Shown here piece after piece: positions 39,021 to 47,767 of a stretch of 64,000 nt of DNA. This DNA is from an uncultured Helicobacter sp. (lineage in GTDB: Bacteria; Campylobacterota; Campylobacteria; Campylobacterales; Helicobacteraceae), in NCBI GenBank assembly GCA_944325775.1, contig CALVBL010000001.1, positions 86,521 to 150,520 on the forward strand, read 5' to 3'. Position 1 is the stretch's first letter. Every line of letters starts with the position of its first letter. Under the pieces are notes generated by a model. It saw nothing but the letters and a program-made list of their open reading frames with translations. It was not told the origin of the DNA and ran no database searches. The translations under genes and the position numbers were made by a program.

Positions 39021-39051
39021 ATTCTAAAACCTAACACCTAGTGTTTGTCAA
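39021..39051 (-). promoter_or_regulatory. MerR-type promoter/operator, class A, for the hydrolase gene
   Basis: Minus strand: TTGACA, 19-bp spacer with ACACTAGGTGT, then TAGAAT. The spacer differs from the aldo/keto reductase site at a single base in its first 18, so both promoters should answer to one regulator. Confidence 0.8.
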
Positions 39052-39175
39052 GATAAAATATTCATTCATCAAATATTGATGATAAACACTACATAAAGCT
39101 TGTTGCACAATCCCATTTATCTGTATGAAAATGTCATAATATCCCTTTTACATTGCAATTAGGGGCAAACTCAAT

Positions 39176-39892
39176 ATGGTAACACTAGAGCATATCAAAA
39201 AAATGAGCTATCAAGAAAAAGATTGGTTGCAAGATGAATTATGGAATCTCATTGCTACAAACAATATCAAAGAGGTTAAAAATTTTCTAAAAGATTTTCG
39301 TCCCAAAGATGTGTTTTGTGATGCGAATTTTGATTTTGAGCAAGAAGCGATGATTAATGCGCCACTTACCTTATATCAAGCGTGCATAGCGTATGAGAAA
39401 ACGCAAGATTGGACTCTTTTGGAGTTTTTGCTTGGTCTTGGATTACAAGCAAACGATACCGATGGCGAAAATAATGTATTGCAATACTATATCAAACTTG
39501 GCAGAAACAATCCAGAAGTGATACATTTTTTACTACAAAAGGGGGCGAGTTTTGAGACGATAGGGCAAGGCAAAGAAGCAAGCGGGTGGAATATCATTCA
39601 CAAATGCGCACACGACCAGCAAGCAGATACATTGCGATTACTTGCCAAATTTGGAGCAGATATGCAGACAAGGACACAAGTCTATCACAATGGGGAATTA
39701 ATCGCACAAACTCCACTTATGATAGCTGCGAGTTCCACTCAAGAGCCTATGGGTATAGCTACTAAAGCCCTTTTGGCATTGGGTGTAGATATAAATGCAA
39801 GCGATAATAAACAAACAGCCCTAGATGTTGCCATGGGGGTGAATAAGGAGATTCTCAAAAATGCAGGGGCAAAGCGTTATTGCGAGCTATAA
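39176..39892 (+). CDS. Ankyrin-repeat protein
   Basis: A 238-residue cytoplasmic protein without a signal peptide. Ankyrin units are recognisable as DGENNVLQYYIKLGRNNPEVIHFLLQKGA, NIIHKCAHDQQADTLRLLAKFGA and PLMIAASSTQE followed by ALLALGVDINASDNKQTALDVA. The N-terminal third is not repeat-like. Ankyrin repeats mediate protein contacts; no partner can be named. It converges with the small periplasmic protein gene, and a 15-bp perfect inverted repeat lies in the gap. Probably an accessory gene. Confidence 0.8.
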   Translation: MVTLEHIKKMSYQEKDWLQDELWNLIATNNIKEVKNFLKDFRPKDVFCDANFDFEQEAMINAPLTLYQACIAYEKTQDWTLLEFLLGLGLQANDTDGENNVLQYYIKLGRNNPEVIHFLLQKGASFETIGQGKEASGWNIIHKCAHDQQADTLRLLAKFGADMQTRTQVYHNGELIAQTPLMIAASSTQEPMGIATKALLALGVDINASDNKQTALDVAMGVNKEILKNAGAKRYCEL

Positions 39893-39998
39893 GCAAGCCT
39901 AGATACAAAAGCCTCTTAGTGATTGCTAGGCATGTATCTCTAGCTTACATACTTTTTAGCTCACTTTTGTTTTGCAGATTCTATTTTTGTATCAGCAA

Positions 39999-40056
39999 GA
40001 GAATCCCAAATGTAAGCTTATGCAGTATGGCTTGATAAAGCACATTTGGGATTCTC
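39999..40056. terminator. Long perfect inverted repeat between convergent genes
   Basis: Two 15-base arms (GAGAATCCCAAATGT and ACATTTGGGATTCTC) pair perfectly around a 28-base loop that itself contains GCTT/AAGC. The location between converging genes suggests a bidirectional terminator. The stem lacks a T-run. Confidence 0.6.
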
Positions 40057-40065
40057 ATCTAGCAT

Positions 40066-40494
40066 TCAAAAGCTTTGCTTGCTTATTACTACCTTGAAAT
40101 TTTTTTTCTGACTTTTTAGAATCTCTAGGCTTTTAGAATCTAAAACCTTGCCAAGATAAACTAGCCCATTATAAGGAGGTTGTTTGGCATAAAAAATCCC
40201 TATATTGCCCCAAGGAGAAAAATAAAACAAATCTCCGATTTGTGGATCATAACCCGCTGTGTTTTTGACACTTAGAGGCTTTGGCAGATGAGCTATTTTT
40301 TCTTTGCCCACATAATCGCTAAATTCTAAGCTCAAAGGCAGCTGTGCCACAAACTCCCTTGAAGCCGCATTATCCTCTAATTCTACTTTCACATATTTGC
40401 CCTCAAACTCTAGTTGTATTTGCATTGTCTGTGCCATTACCACACTCCCCAAAAATAGTATCAAGTATGCAATTTTTGCTTTCATCACTCTCAA
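40066..40494 (-). CDS. Cyclophilin-like fold periplasmic protein
   Basis: A 142-residue protein with a signal peptide (about 1-21, ending VVMAQ). The beta-rich body includes LEFEGKYVKVELEDNAASREF, LPLSLEFSDYVGKEKIAHLP and QIGDLFYFSPWGNIGIFY, the pattern of the bacterial cyclophilin-like (DUF369-related) family. No peptidyl-prolyl isomerase activity is established for this family. A second methionine three codons in could be the true start. It overlaps the end of the upstream aldo/keto reductase remnant by a few bases and probably shares its transcript. Confidence 0.72.
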   Translation of the reverse strand: MRVMKAKIAYLILFLGSVVMAQTMQIQLEFEGKYVKVELEDNAASREFVAQLPLSLEFSDYVGKEKIAHLPKPLSVKNTAGYDPQIGDLFYFSPWGNIGIFYAKQPPYNGLVYLGKVLDSKSLEILKSQKKNFKVVISKQSF

Positions 40495-40758
40495 AGCCCC
40501 ACGCTTTTTGCTTGGTCTGAACCTATCGGATATCGTTCCCCTACGATTTTTATCTCTTGTATTTTTAAGTCTATTGCTTGTAATTCTTGTTTGGAAAAGC
40601 TAATCTTTAAAGCCCCTAGATTTTGCTTTAAGTGTGCTAATTTAGTCGTCTCTGGGATAGGCATTATAAAGGGTTTTTGTGCTAATAGCCACGCTACTAG
40701 CGACTTTTGCACCTAATTTTAAAAAATCCCTTCTATTTTGAAATTCGTCGTTTTGCAT
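40491..40758 (-). pseudogene. Tat-signal aldo/keto reductase with its middle deleted
   Basis: The ATG behind AAGGGGC starts a twin-arginine signal, NRRDFLKLGAKVASS. In another frame, from about 40712 down, the sequence continues as the aldo/keto reductase C-terminus: VAWLLAQKPFIMPIPETTKL, then LKQNLGALKISFSKQEL and IKIVGERYP. About 250 residues with the catalytic tetrad are missing, and the two ends are joined out of frame. Both ends resemble the intact Tat-exported aldo/keto reductase further right. An intact class B MerR-type promoter remains upstream. Clearly a deletion pseudogene. Confidence 0.8.
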
Positions 40759-41126
40759 AATTTGCCCCTTAAGGATTTTAGGATTCTTAGAGAATCTCAA
40801 ATCTTAGAATCTAATTTGGTTTAGAATCTATATCAAGTAGTCTAGAATCTTGGCTAAGAATATGCATTTAAGCTAGATTGATGACTTTAGATTCTCAAAT
40901 AAAAGTATAAAGAATGAGAGCTAGTCTAAGTCAAGATTTTGGGATAAATTTTTGAAAATTTTTAAGACCTTAAAACAGTGTTTTATAATCTAGCTACAAA
41001 GAAAAGTAGCGGAATTTTAAGCAAAACACTGCCATCTTTTTGCAAGGTATAGGCTTTTGTGTTTTACTTTTATTTTTATGATTTTTAAGTAAAATACTCC
41101 TTATATTTTGCCTTAGGTAGTAGCGA
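40759..41126. other. Gap of about 370 bp between the aldo/keto reductase remnant and hsdR
   Basis: It holds a cluster of AGAATCT/AGATTCT heptamers near 40780-40895, the class B promoter, and an AT-rich leader before hsdR. No further coding frame was recognised. Confidence 0.5.
40904..40934 (-). promoter_or_regulatory. MerR-type promoter/operator, class B, for the aldo/keto reductase remnant
   Basis: Minus strand: TTGACT, a 19-bp spacer (TAGACTAGCTCTCATTCTT), then TATACT. It is near-identical to the two other class B sites further right. Confidence 0.78.
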
Positions 41127-43460
41127 ATGAATGAAGCAGATGTAAGATTAAAACTCATAGATCCAGCACTTAAAAAAGCTGGTTGGAATTTAGAACAAAT
41201 CAGTGCGGAATATTGCGTAAAAATAGACTATGAATTTAGCAAGGGGCAGATTCTCTTTGAGGGTAAAAATCTTAAAAGAGGAGAGAAAAAGAAAGCTGAT
41301 TATGTGCTAAAACACACACATTCAAATATCAATCTTGCCGTAATCGAAGCTAAAAAATCAAGCCTCCCAGCCAATGAGGGCTTAAGCCAAGCTAAACAAT
41401 ACGCCAAAGCCCTAGATATACAATTTGCTTATTCTAGTAATGGCAGTAGCTTTGTAGAATATGATTTTTTCACAGGCAAGATAAGAGAACTTGCAATACA
41501 CGAATTCCCAAGCCCCCAAGAGCTATGGCAAAGATATAAAAATGGACAAAATATCACGCAAGAGCAAGAAAGGCTTATTAGCATTCCGTATTTCCTAGAG
41601 GAAAAAGAGCCAAGATATTATCAAACAAATGCTATTAATAAAACTATACAAGCCATAGCACAAGGACAAAAGAAAATCTTGCTTGTCCTTGCCACAGGCA
41701 CAGGCAAAACCTATGTCGCCTTTCAAATAGCCCATAGACTCTACAAAGCCAAAAAGGTTAGAAAGATTCTCTATCTAGCCGATAGAAATATCCTCATAGA
41801 CCAAAGCATAGATAATGATTTTAAGCCTTTTGAAAAAATCACCACTATTAAAAAAATACAAAACCACGAATTTGACCCAGCCTATGAATTATATTTTGGA
41901 TTATATCAGCAGTTTATCAGCGGTAGCGATGAAGAATCAAATAAAATAGAGCATTACAAAGCCCTACAAGCAGACTTTTTTGACTTAATCTTTATCGATG
42001 AGTGCCACAGAGGTAGTGCAAAGGCAGATTCTTTATGGCGTGAGATTTTAGAATATTTTAGCCCCAGCATTCAAATAGGAATGACAGCTACGCCAAAGCA
42101 CGATACACAAGCTTCAAATCTTGATTATTTTGGTAAGCCTCTTTACATGTATTCTCTCAAGCAAGGCATAGAAGATGGCTTCCTAGCCCCTTACAAAGTC
42201 ATACGATATAATTTTAATATAGATATAAATGGCTATAAACCAGAAAAGGGCAAAAAAGATAAAGAGGGTAATCCTATACCAAAAGAGCTTTATGAATCCC
42301 CAAGCTTTAATAGAGAGATTTATATCGAGGAACGCACAAAGCTAGTTGCAAAAATTATAAGCGATTTTTTAAAATATACTCTTAAAGATAGATATGCTAA
42401 AACTATAGTTTTTTGTCAAGATACTATCCACGCAGCTGATATGCGTGATGCCCTTATCAACGAAAATAGCGACATAATGCAAAAAGAGCCAAATTATATT
42501 TGCAGAATCACAGGCAATGATGAGGTAGGCAAAAAAGAGCTTTTTAACTTCAAACGCACTGATAAAACCTTCCCCGTTATTGCTACTACCTCTAAGCTTT
42601 TAAGCACAGGTGTAGATACTAAAATGCTAAAACTCATAGCCATAGATTCTCATATACAGTCCCTAACAGAATTTAAACAAATCATTGGTCGAGGCACGAG
42701 AATAGATGAGGATTTAGGCAAAAGTTATTTTGTGATTTTGGATTTTACAGGTGCTACTAAACTCTTTAGCGACCCAGAATTTGATGGCGAGAGCTTTACA
42801 AACATAGAAAGAAAGATACAAGATAAAAACGAGTGTAAAAATATAGATGATATAGACTTCCCAACACAAGAGCCAAATACAGAAAATGAAAAAATAGCTA
42901 AACGCATACGAGTTGATGGTGTACAAACCTATATCGTGCATACTTTAGAACAAATCATCGACAAAGACGGCACATTGATTTCAACAGATTTTAAAGAATA
43001 CACAAAAAGCAATCTCATCAAACACTACGATATACAAGCTTTTATACAAAAATGGCATAGTAACAGCAAAAAAAGCATACTTTTGCAAGAATTTGAGGAA
43101 AATGGCATTTTAATCGAAGAGCTAAGAGCAAAAGAGGAGTTTAAAGACTTAGATGAGTTTGATATACTCTTAAAGCTTTGCTTTGATATGCCAAGCCTAA
43201 GTCGCAAAGAAAGGGCAAAAAAGGCAAACAAGCTTTTGCAAAACTATGAGGGCAAGGCAAAAGAGATTCTAAGTATATTACTAGAACAATACGCTAGTTT
43301 TGGTATTACAAATATAGAAAACATCGATATTTTTTCTAACGAGCCATTTAAAAGCAAATTTGGTGGCAATATCCAAAGCATTATCAATGCCTTTGGCGAT
43401 ATATCAAGCTACAAAGATGCGATAAACGAACTCAAATACAGCTTATACCAAGTTTCATAA
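41127..43460 (+). CDS. hsdR: Type I restriction enzyme, R (helicase-nuclease) subunit HsdR
   Basis: Motor and cleavage subunit of a type I RM complex, 777 residues. The N-terminal nuclease part (about 1-140) has an AEAK-like IEAKKS near 73 following YVLKHTHSNINLAV. The SF2 helicase core shows Walker A LATGTGKT near 188-195, DEAH-box IDECHRG near 289-295, GMTATP, and motif VI LTEFKQIIGRGTRID. It is the short HsdR type. The gene is intact and lies ten bases before hsdM. The order R-M-S is unusual but seen in Helicobacter. Without a functional HsdM the complex should be inactive. Confidence 0.93.
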   Translation: MNEADVRLKLIDPALKKAGWNLEQISAEYCVKIDYEFSKGQILFEGKNLKRGEKKKADYVLKHTHSNINLAVIEAKKSSLPANEGLSQAKQYAKALDIQFAYSSNGSSFVEYDFFTGKIRELAIHEFPSPQELWQRYKNGQNITQEQERLISIPYFLEEKEPRYYQTNAINKTIQAIAQGQKKILLVLATGTGKTYVAFQIAHRLYKAKKVRKILYLADRNILIDQSIDNDFKPFEKITTIKKIQNHEFDPAYELYFGLYQQFISGSDEESNKIEHYKALQADFFDLIFIDECHRGSAKADSLWREILEYFSPSIQIGMTATPKHDTQASNLDYFGKPLYMYSLKQGIEDGFLAPYKVIRYNFNIDINGYKPEKGKKDKEGNPIPKELYESPSFNREIYIEERTKLVAKIISDFLKYTLKDRYAKTIVFCQDTIHAADMRDALINENSDIMQKEPNYICRITGNDEVGKKELFNFKRTDKTFPVIATTSKLLSTGVDTKMLKLIAIDSHIQSLTEFKQIIGRGTRIDEDLGKSYFVILDFTGATKLFSDPEFDGESFTNIERKIQDKNECKNIDDIDFPTQEPNTENEKIAKRIRVDGVQTYIVHTLEQIIDKDGTLISTDFKEYTKSNLIKHYDIQAFIQKWHSNSKKSILLQEFEENGILIEELRAKEEFKDLDEFDILLKLCFDMPSLSRKERAKKANKLLQNYEGKAKEILSILLEQYASFGITNIENIDIFSNEPFKSKFGGNIQSIINAFGDISSYKDAINELKYSLYQVS

Positions 43461-43469
43461 AGGAGAGAT

Positions 43470-44962
43470 ATGTTAAACATAAAAGCCATTAGAGATATTA
43501 TGCGTCAAGATGCAGGGGTTAATGGTGATGCTCAAAGGATAGAGCAAATTATTTGGATTTTGTTTTTAAAAATCTATGATGAATACGAAAAACAAAGAGA
43601 GCTAAAAGCCCAGCTTGACGATAAGGCTTATACTTCCATTATCCCACAAGAGCTTTCTTGGGATGCTTGGGCTAGTGGACAAAAAGCTTTAACAGGCGAT
43701 GAGCTTTTAGACTTTGTCAATGCCAAGCTTATCCCAACACTTAAGAATCTTAATATCACCACAGAGACACCACTACATCAAACACAGGTAAAAAAGGCTT
43801 TTGAGGATATTAACAATTATATGAAAAATGGTATTTTGCTAAGACGCGTTATAGAAGAAGTAGACAAGCTTAAAATCTTACAAGGCAAGGAAGAGGATAA
43901 AAAGCTAAGTCAAATATATGAAAATTTTTTAAAAGAATTGCAAAGTGCGGGTAAAGCAGGAGAGAATTCTACACCCCAAGGGCTTTAACAGATATTATCA
44001 TACATATTTTAGAGCCAAGGCTTGGCGATACGGTAGCGGATTTAGCTTGTGGCACGGGCGGCTTTTTAATCTCTGCTTATCATTACCTAGAGCAAAAAAA
44101 TCTAAACAAAGACAATATACCCGCCGAACAAAGAAGCCAACTAAATAAATCTTTTTATGGCATAGAAAAGAAAGGCTTGCCCTTTATTCTTTGTGCTACG
44201 AATTTTTTAATCAACAATATCACAGAATCAAGACTAGAACACAAAAATGCCTTTGATTTTGGGAATCTAAGCGACTTAAACACGGCAGAAAAATTTGACA
44301 TCATAGCCATGAATCCCCCTTATGGTGGCACTGAGTTAAAGGGTGTCCAAGAGAAATTTAAGCCGGACTTTGCCTCCAGTGAAACCGCTGATTTATTTAT
44401 GGCTATCATCACAGAGCGGCTAAAGCGAGGTGGCAAAGCTGCAGTAGTCTTGCCCGATGGCTTTTTATTTGGTAATGATAATGCCAAGATAAACCTTAAA
44501 AAAAGGCTTTTAAACGAGTTTAACCTAGAGCTTATCCTAAGGCTTCCTAGCGGGATTTTCGCCCCTTATACCAATATAGCCACAAATGTGCTATTTTTTA
44601 CCAATGACCCGCTAGGCACACAAGGCGTTTGGTTTTATCGCTACGATATGCCAGAGGGGATTAAAAGCTTTAGCAAGACTAAGCCCGTGAAATTTGAGCA
44701 TTTAGAATCTATCTTGCACTGGTGGCAAGACAGGCAAGAAGTGCAAGATGAAAAGGGCAATTTCAAGGCAAGTTTTTACAGCAAGGCAAAGCTAGAGGAA
44801 AGGAATTATAATCTTGATTTATGCGGTTATGTGAGCGAAGAAGAGGAGATTTTAGAGCCTTTTGCACTCATAGAGCAGATAAAAGAGCAAAGAGACAAGC
44901 TTAACAACACGCTAGATTCGTTGATGAATCAAATAAGCACAATTATCAAGGACAATCAATGA
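43470..44962 (+). pseudogene. hsdM: Type I DNA methyltransferase HsdM, frameshifted
   Basis: Adenine methyltransferase subunit broken by a frameshift. The first frame (43470-43988, 172 residues) has the HsdM N-terminal helices, ending GKAGENSTPQGL. The expected GEFYTPRAL appears in the +2 frame if one GA is removed from the (GA)3 at 43960-43965. That frame then reads DTVADLACGTGGFLISA (SAM motif I) and IAMNPPYGG (catalytic NPPY). Downstream translation from the first ATG at 44177 would lack motif I, so no active enzyme is made unless slippage restores the frame. The stop overlaps hsdS (ATGA). Short repeat and simple reversibility suggest phase variation; a sequencing error is the main alternative. 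Confidence 0.85.
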
Positions 44963-46941
44963 AAACAAGCACCCTTAAAAAAAGCCTCCTAGATTATGCT
45001 ATAAAGGGTAGTTTAAGTTCGAGATTCCGCAGAGAGAATCCGAATCTAAACGCCCTTAGCGAGATACAAGCTTATAACGAAAATATAGCAAAACAAAGAA
45101 AGACTTTACAAAAAGAGATACAAAAGCTAGAAAAAGAGTTAGATTCTATCAAGCAACAAAAGCAAGAAAGCAAAGAGCAAAAAGAGCAGAAAAAAGAAGT
45201 AAAAGAAAATCTTAAAAAGCAGATAAGAGAACTAGAAAAACAAAGACAAAATCTTAAAACAATACAGATTCTAGAACCTCCTCATTATGAATCTTCCTCC
45301 CGTCATTCTGAGGGAGTGCAACGCACGACCGAAGAATCTAAAATCCAAGAATCCAAAGAGATTCTAAAAGATATTTCGGGCTTAAGCCCTCAATATGACG
45401 CATTATCCCCCCATTATGACAACTCCACCTTTACGCCACCATTTACAATCCCTCCTACTTGGGTATGGGTAAGATTAGGCGATATTTGTGAGATGAAAAA
45501 GGGACCCTTTGGCAGTAGTATTACTAAAGATATGTTTATTCCAAAAAGCAAAGATTCTATAAAAATATATGAGCAAAAAAATGCTATACAAAAAGACCAA
45601 AATCTTGGAGATTACTATATTTCAATGGAACATTTTGAGAAACTTAAGCAGTTTGAAGTGTTTGAAGATGATATTATCGTAAGTTGCGCTGGGACTATTG
45701 GAGAGATTTTTAGAATACCAAAAGATTCTCAAAAAGGTATCATTAATCAAGCTTTAATGAAAATGAGGCTAAATAATATTGATTGGATTCCATATTTTCT
45801 TATTTGTTTTGATTTTTTATTAAAAGAAAAATCACAAAAAAATAGCAAAGGTTCAGCGATTAAAAATATCCCGCCTTTAGATATTTTAAAAAATTTTTCC
45901 ATTCCTCTACCACCCCTAAAAGAGCAGGAATTTTTAGCCAAAAAGCTTGATGAGTTAGTAAGCCTCGCCACAGACTTTGACAACACTAAAGAGGAATTAA
46001 AGAGGATAGAAAAGAGGATAGAAAAGAGTTTGCTTAAACTCGCCATAGAAGGCGGTTTAAGCACCGCTTTTCGCCAAACGCATTCCCACCTAAACACCCT
46101 TGATGAGATACAAGCTTATAACGAAAATATAGCAAAACAAAGAAAGACTTTACAAAAAGAGTTAAAAAGCTTAGAATCTACATTCAAACAAGAAAAAGAC
46201 AAAGAGGCAAAAAAGCAAATCAATCAAGAGTTAAAAGAGTTGAAAACCAAGATAGCAAAGCTACAAAGCATCACACCACTTTTTCCAAACGATACAAATT
46301 CAAGCCCTCTCAAGCAAAATTTCACACAAGGCTTAAATAATATCTTAACCCTTGATGATAAAAACACAAATTCAAAAAAAGTTGAAAACTACAATTTTCA
46401 AACTTTTTCCCCACCCTTTAGTATCCCTCCTACTTGGGTGTGGGTAAGATTGGGCGATATTTGTGAGATACAAAGTGGAGGAACTCCTGCAAGAGATAAA
46501 AGCGAATATTGGCATAATGGCAATATAGCTTGGGTAAAAATAGCGGATATAAAGGGGGATTTTGTAAAACAAACAAGTGAATACATTACACAAGCTGGGC
46601 TTGACAACTCATCGGCAAAGATTTTCAAAAAAGGAACATTGCTTTATACGATATTTGCTACATTGGGAGAAAGTGCTATCTTAAGCATAGACGCAAGCAC
46701 TAACCAAGCAATAGCAGGTTTAAGTAAAAAATATAATTACAAAACAAAATTTTTGATGTATTGCCTTAGATCTTACAAAGATTATGTTATTAATATGGGT
46801 AGAGGTGCAGCACAAAGCAATATTAATCAGGCTATGGTTAAAGATTTCCCCATTCCCCTACCACCTTTAGAGGAGCAAAAGCATATCACAAAACTTTTAG
46901 ACAATCTTTTTAGTCTTACTAAAGGACTAAGGGTAGAATAA
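44959..46941 (+). CDS. hsdS: Type I specificity subunit HsdS (two target-recognition domains)
   Basis: DNA-recognition subunit of 660 residues. Two half-repeats each start with a long coiled-coil containing AYNENIAKQRKTLQKE, then PPTWVWVRLGDICE, then a target-recognition domain, ending IPLPPLKEQEFLAKKLDEL and IPLPPLEEQKHITKLLDNL. TRD1 is about residues 170-320 and TRD2 about 490-640. The first linker (about 110-150) carries an odd RHSEGVQRTTEES stretch that looks like translated repeat DNA. The start overlaps the hsdM stop. The TRD2 boundary lies in a perfect inverted repeat shared with the reversed hsdS tail downstream, so TRD2 can be exchanged by inversion. Confidence 0.92.
   Translation: MKTSTLKKSLLDYAIKGSLSSRFRRENPNLNALSEIQAYNENIAKQRKTLQKEIQKLEKELDSIKQQKQESKEQKEQKKEVKENLKKQIRELEKQRQNLKTIQILEPPHYESSSRHSEGVQRTTEESKIQESKEILKDISGLSPQYDALSPHYDNSTFTPPFTIPPTWVWVRLGDICEMKKGPFGSSITKDMFIPKSKDSIKIYEQKNAIQKDQNLGDYYISMEHFEKLKQFEVFEDDIIVSCAGTIGEIFRIPKDSQKGIINQALMKMRLNNIDWIPYFLICFDFLLKEKSQKNSKGSAIKNIPPLDILKNFSIPLPPLKEQEFLAKKLDELVSLATDFDNTKEELKRIEKRIEKSLLKLAIEGGLSTAFRQTHSHLNTLDEIQAYNENIAKQRKTLQKELKSLESTFKQEKDKEAKKQINQELKELKTKIAKLQSITPLFPNDTNSSPLKQNFTQGLNNILTLDDKNTNSKKVENYNFQTFSPPFSIPPTWVWVRLGDICEIQSGGTPARDKSEYWHNGNIAWVKIADIKGDFVKQTSEYITQAGLDNSSAKIFKKGTLLYTIFATLGESAILSIDASTNQAIAGLSKKYNYKTKFLMYCLRSYKDYVINMGRGAAQSNINQAMVKDFPIPLPPLEEQKHITKLLDNLFSLTKGLRVE
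45061..45117 (+). repeat. 57-bp direct repeat, copy 1 (first hsdS coiled-coil)
   Basis: Encodes EIQAYNENIAKQRKTLQKE and is identical, base for base, to 46105-46161. Such identity between the two hsdS halves allows domain exchange by recombination. Confidence 0.9.
46105..46161 (+). repeat. 57-bp direct repeat, copy 2 (second hsdS coiled-coil)
   Basis: Identical to the copy in the first half of hsdS. Flanking sequence diverges immediately on the right. Confidence 0.9.
46382..46470 (+). repeat. 89-bp perfect inverted repeat, left arm (inside hsdS)
   Basis: Begins TTGAAAACTACAATTTTC and ends GGGCGATATTTGTGAGATA. It encodes the NYNFQTF to RLGDICEI segment just before TRD2. It is the exact reverse complement of 47602-47690. 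Confidence 0.95.
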
Positions 46942-47601
46942 ATTCTAACTTACCCTTAAGCCCTTTGAAAGCATAAAAAGCTTATCTAATAGAGCGACTA
47001 TATGAGCTTGTTCCTCTAAAGGAGGCAAAGGGATAAGAGTTTCTTTTATAATGTCAATGTTTATTGCCTTAAAGGTAGAACCTGTTGCCTTAGATTCAAA
47101 ATATCTTTGCATAGATTGCAAAACATAATATAAGAAAAGATTATCACAAAATTCACTTTTTAAAGCACACAAGCCTCTTCCTATGCCAATCGCTCGTTGT
47201 GTTATATTTACTATTCCAACAGGTGCTCTAACGCATAATAATACAGAATCTGGAGTCGCTATTTTTAGGGTAGATTTAGCAAAAAAATTTGATTCTTGTA
47301 TAAATTTTTCACCAAAGGCTATTTTGCCTTGATGAAACTCTATATACTCATAATCATTGTTTTCTTTTTTCGCAAAAAGAGCCTCTCCCCCTCCTCGCTC
47401 CCCCGCACGCAAAAAAGCCACCGCTTTTTCGCTAATGGGGGAGAGCCTCGCTTTTTCCGCTTCTAGCTCGAAATCGGCGGAGGCACTACTGCCTCCTTGA
47501 TTCCGATTTTCCGCACCACGAAGCAGGCGAGAAACAACAAACTTTGAATTTAATAGTGATTTTTCTATAACTTGATTGCTTTCAGGAGACTGCCCCATAG
47601 T
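46471..47601. other. Invertible hsdS segment (about 1.1 kb)
   Basis: Lies between the two 89-bp arms and holds active TRD2 with its stop codon plus the silent TRD2 tail in reverse orientation. Inversion would fuse TRD1 to the other TRD2 in the same reading frame, giving a second HsdS. No recombinase gene is present in the window, so RecA-type or trans-acting recombination is inferred. Confidence 0.85.
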
Positions 47602-47634
47602 TATCTCACAAATATCGCCCAATCTTACCCACAC
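46945..47634 (-). pseudogene. Silent reversed hsdS tail (alternative TRD2)
   Basis: A promoterless 3' half of hsdS on the minus strand, 229 codons from WVRLGDICEITMGQSPESN to LLDKLFMLSKGLRVS, lacking a first domain and a proper start. TRD landmarks are EFHQGKIAFGEKFI, VRAPVGIVNIT and RAIGIGRGLCAL. It would be expressed only after inversion into the hsdS locus. The frame reads through a GC-rich insert of about 58 codons. It functions as a storage cassette and is not decay. Confidence 0.85.
47368..47541 (-). mobile_element. Palindrome-rich GC-rich insertion inside the silent TRD (REP/MITE-like, in frame)
   Basis: About 174 bp encode VVSRLLRGAENRNQGGSSAS through GERGGGEALFAKK, with no resemblance to a TRD. 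Three stem-loops are packed here: CTCTCCCCC/GGGGGAGAG (47383 and 47437), AAAAAGC/GCTTTTT between them, and nested AAATCGG + GGAGGCA with TGCCTCC + CCGATTT (47471-47509). Removing it brings PESN.. and NNDYEYIEFHQGK together as in ordinary TRDs. A transposition-derived small element is inferred; its boundaries are approximate. Confidence 0.55.
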
Positions 47635-47711
47635 CCAAGTAGGAGGGATACTAAAGGGTGGGGAAAAAGTTTGAAAATTGTAGTTTTCAAGTTCTTTTGA
47701 AATAAAAATGC

Positions 47712-47761
47712 GTTTAAAGGCTTTGCAAGGAGTGTATAACTTGCCTCTCTCAAAGCCTTGC
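47712..47761. repeat. Inverted repeat beside the aldo/keto reductase end
   Basis: AAGGCTTTGCAAG and CTTGC...CAAAGCCTT pair with a short interior bulge. It may terminate the aldo/keto reductase transcript or the silent hsdS cassette. Confidence 0.4.
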
Positions 47762-47767
47762 TAAGTC

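Noticed and set aside
44177..44962. An independent methyltransferase starting at the internal ATG of hsdM
   Set aside because: It would lack SAM motif I, which is encoded just upstream in the same frame, so it is the second half of a frameshifted gene.
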